Below are positions 4,727-5,160 of a stretch of 5,160 nucleotides of DNA, in pieces (the first letter of the stretch is position 1; the number at the start of each line of letters is the position of its first letter). Position numbers and translations under genes: made by a program. This stretch comes from Candidatus Bathyarchaeota archaeon (GTDB lineage: Archaea > Thermoproteota > Bathyarchaeia > TCS64): contig JAFGTA010000068.1 of assembly GCA_016934355.1 (NCBI GenBank), forward strand, positions 1 to 5,160, given 5' to 3'. Below the pieces are notes generated by a model. That model had not been told where the DNA came from, did no database searches, and saw only the letters and a list, made by a program, of their open reading frames with translations.

Positions 4727-5160
4727 ATGAGCACCATAGCTGAGAAGATTCTGGCCTCCCACAGCGGCCACAGTGAGGCACACCCCGGTGAGATAGTGAA
4801 GGCCGAGATAGACTTCGCTTTCATGCCTGCGCTGACGGCGGCACTCGCCTTCTACGCGATGTACGACATGGGCATCGAGAAGGTCTGGGACAGGGACAAG
4901 GTCACCATACTCCTCGACCACATCGCCCCGGCCACCAACATAAAGAACTCCACTCTCCACAAGGAGTGCAGGGGGATCGCCAAACAGCAGAGCCTCACCC
5001 ACTTCTACGACATCAACGTAGGCGTCTGCCACCAGGTCATCCCCGAGAAGGGGCACATCTACCCGGGGATGCTCATGGTGGGCGCAGACAGCCACACATG
5101 CACCCACGGAGCCTTCGGCGCCTTCGCCACCGGCATCGGCAGCACCGACATGGGCGCCGC
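4727..5160 (+). CDS. leuC: 3-isopropylmalate dehydratase large subunit, LeuC (3' truncated)
   Basis: The first 144 codons of an aconitase-family large subunit are present, cut by the window end. The protein, with a separate small subunit LeuD, isomerises 2- to 3-isopropylmalate through a 4Fe-4S cluster. Visible family marks are the short N-terminus MSTIAEKILASHSG, LLDHIAPATN (62-71), and GADSHTCTHGAFGAFATGIG (119-138), the strongly conserved substrate-site block. The three cluster cysteines lie further on and cannot be seen. The ATG comes one base after the leuA stop, with AGGGTG (4715-4720) six bases upstream as a ribosome site inside leuA, so the two are cotranslated from one mRNA. Homoaconitase, used in lysine or coenzyme B pathways, is a close relative; direct linkage to leuA favours the leucine enzyme. 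Confidence 0.9.
   Translation, partial: MSTIAEKILASHSGHSEAHPGEIVKAEIDFAFMPALTAALAFYAMYDMGIEKVWDRDKVTILLDHIAPATNIKNSTLHKECRGIAKQQSLTHFYDINVGVCHQVIPEKGHIYPGMLMVGADSHTCTHGAFGAFATGIGSTDMGA

Noticed and set aside
4134..4824. Reverse-strand open frames opposite leuA and leuC
   Set aside because: They are shadows of well-supported genes; their translations show no family motifs and they have no plausible start context.
1..5160. CRISPR arrays, tRNA or rRNA genes, insertion sequences, attachment sites
   Set aside because: I saw no spaced direct repeats, cloverleaf signature, transposase motifs or terminal inverted repeats anywhere in the window.

Overview
The window comes from a GC-rich prokaryote, almost certainly an archaeon. 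A ThiN-type thiamine-phosphate-synthase domain, TATA-like boxes in the gaps, a T-rich terminator without a stem, and heavy use of AGG (Arg), ATA (Ile) and CTA (Leu) codons all point that way. The lineage cannot be fixed by eye; a thermophilic TACK-type archaeon is a reasonable guess. All recognisable genes lie on the + strand and are tightly packed.

Region 1 (1-2375) is a compact three-gene run. It holds the 3' end of an integral-membrane protein that looks like an ECF-transporter S component. Next is a two-domain protein joining an AIR-synthase/HypE/ThiL-like N-terminal half to a C-terminal ThiN domain. Last is a class I SAM-dependent methyltransferase of unknown substrate, whose start overlaps the fusion gene by 8 bases. 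The promoter for this run lies outside the window.

Region 2 (2376-3100) is a separate unit. A short leader holds a candidate TATA box, a clear TPP riboswitch aptamer (core about 2471-2555) and thiT, the thiamine-binding S component of an ECF importer, ending at a T-rich terminator. The thiT start codon is not obvious: the best Shine-Dalgarno match lies inside the aptamer and no ATG or GTG follows it in frame.

Region 3 (3101-5160) is the start of a leucine-type operon with its own TATA-like promoter: leuA (2-isopropylmalate synthase family with the C-terminal regulatory domain), then leuC one base later, cut by the window end.

Regions 1 and 2 read together as a thiamine salvage and sensing locus: the riboswitch shuts off ThiT when TPP is high, and the ThiN fusion acts on, or senses, thiamine phosphates. 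The most interesting object is the AIR-synthase/ThiN fusion. Its ThiN half has Phe where catalytic ThiN domains carry a His, and its N-terminal half has altered ATP/metal motifs, so it may be a sensor or a divergent enzyme. The methyltransferase coupled to it is unexplained.
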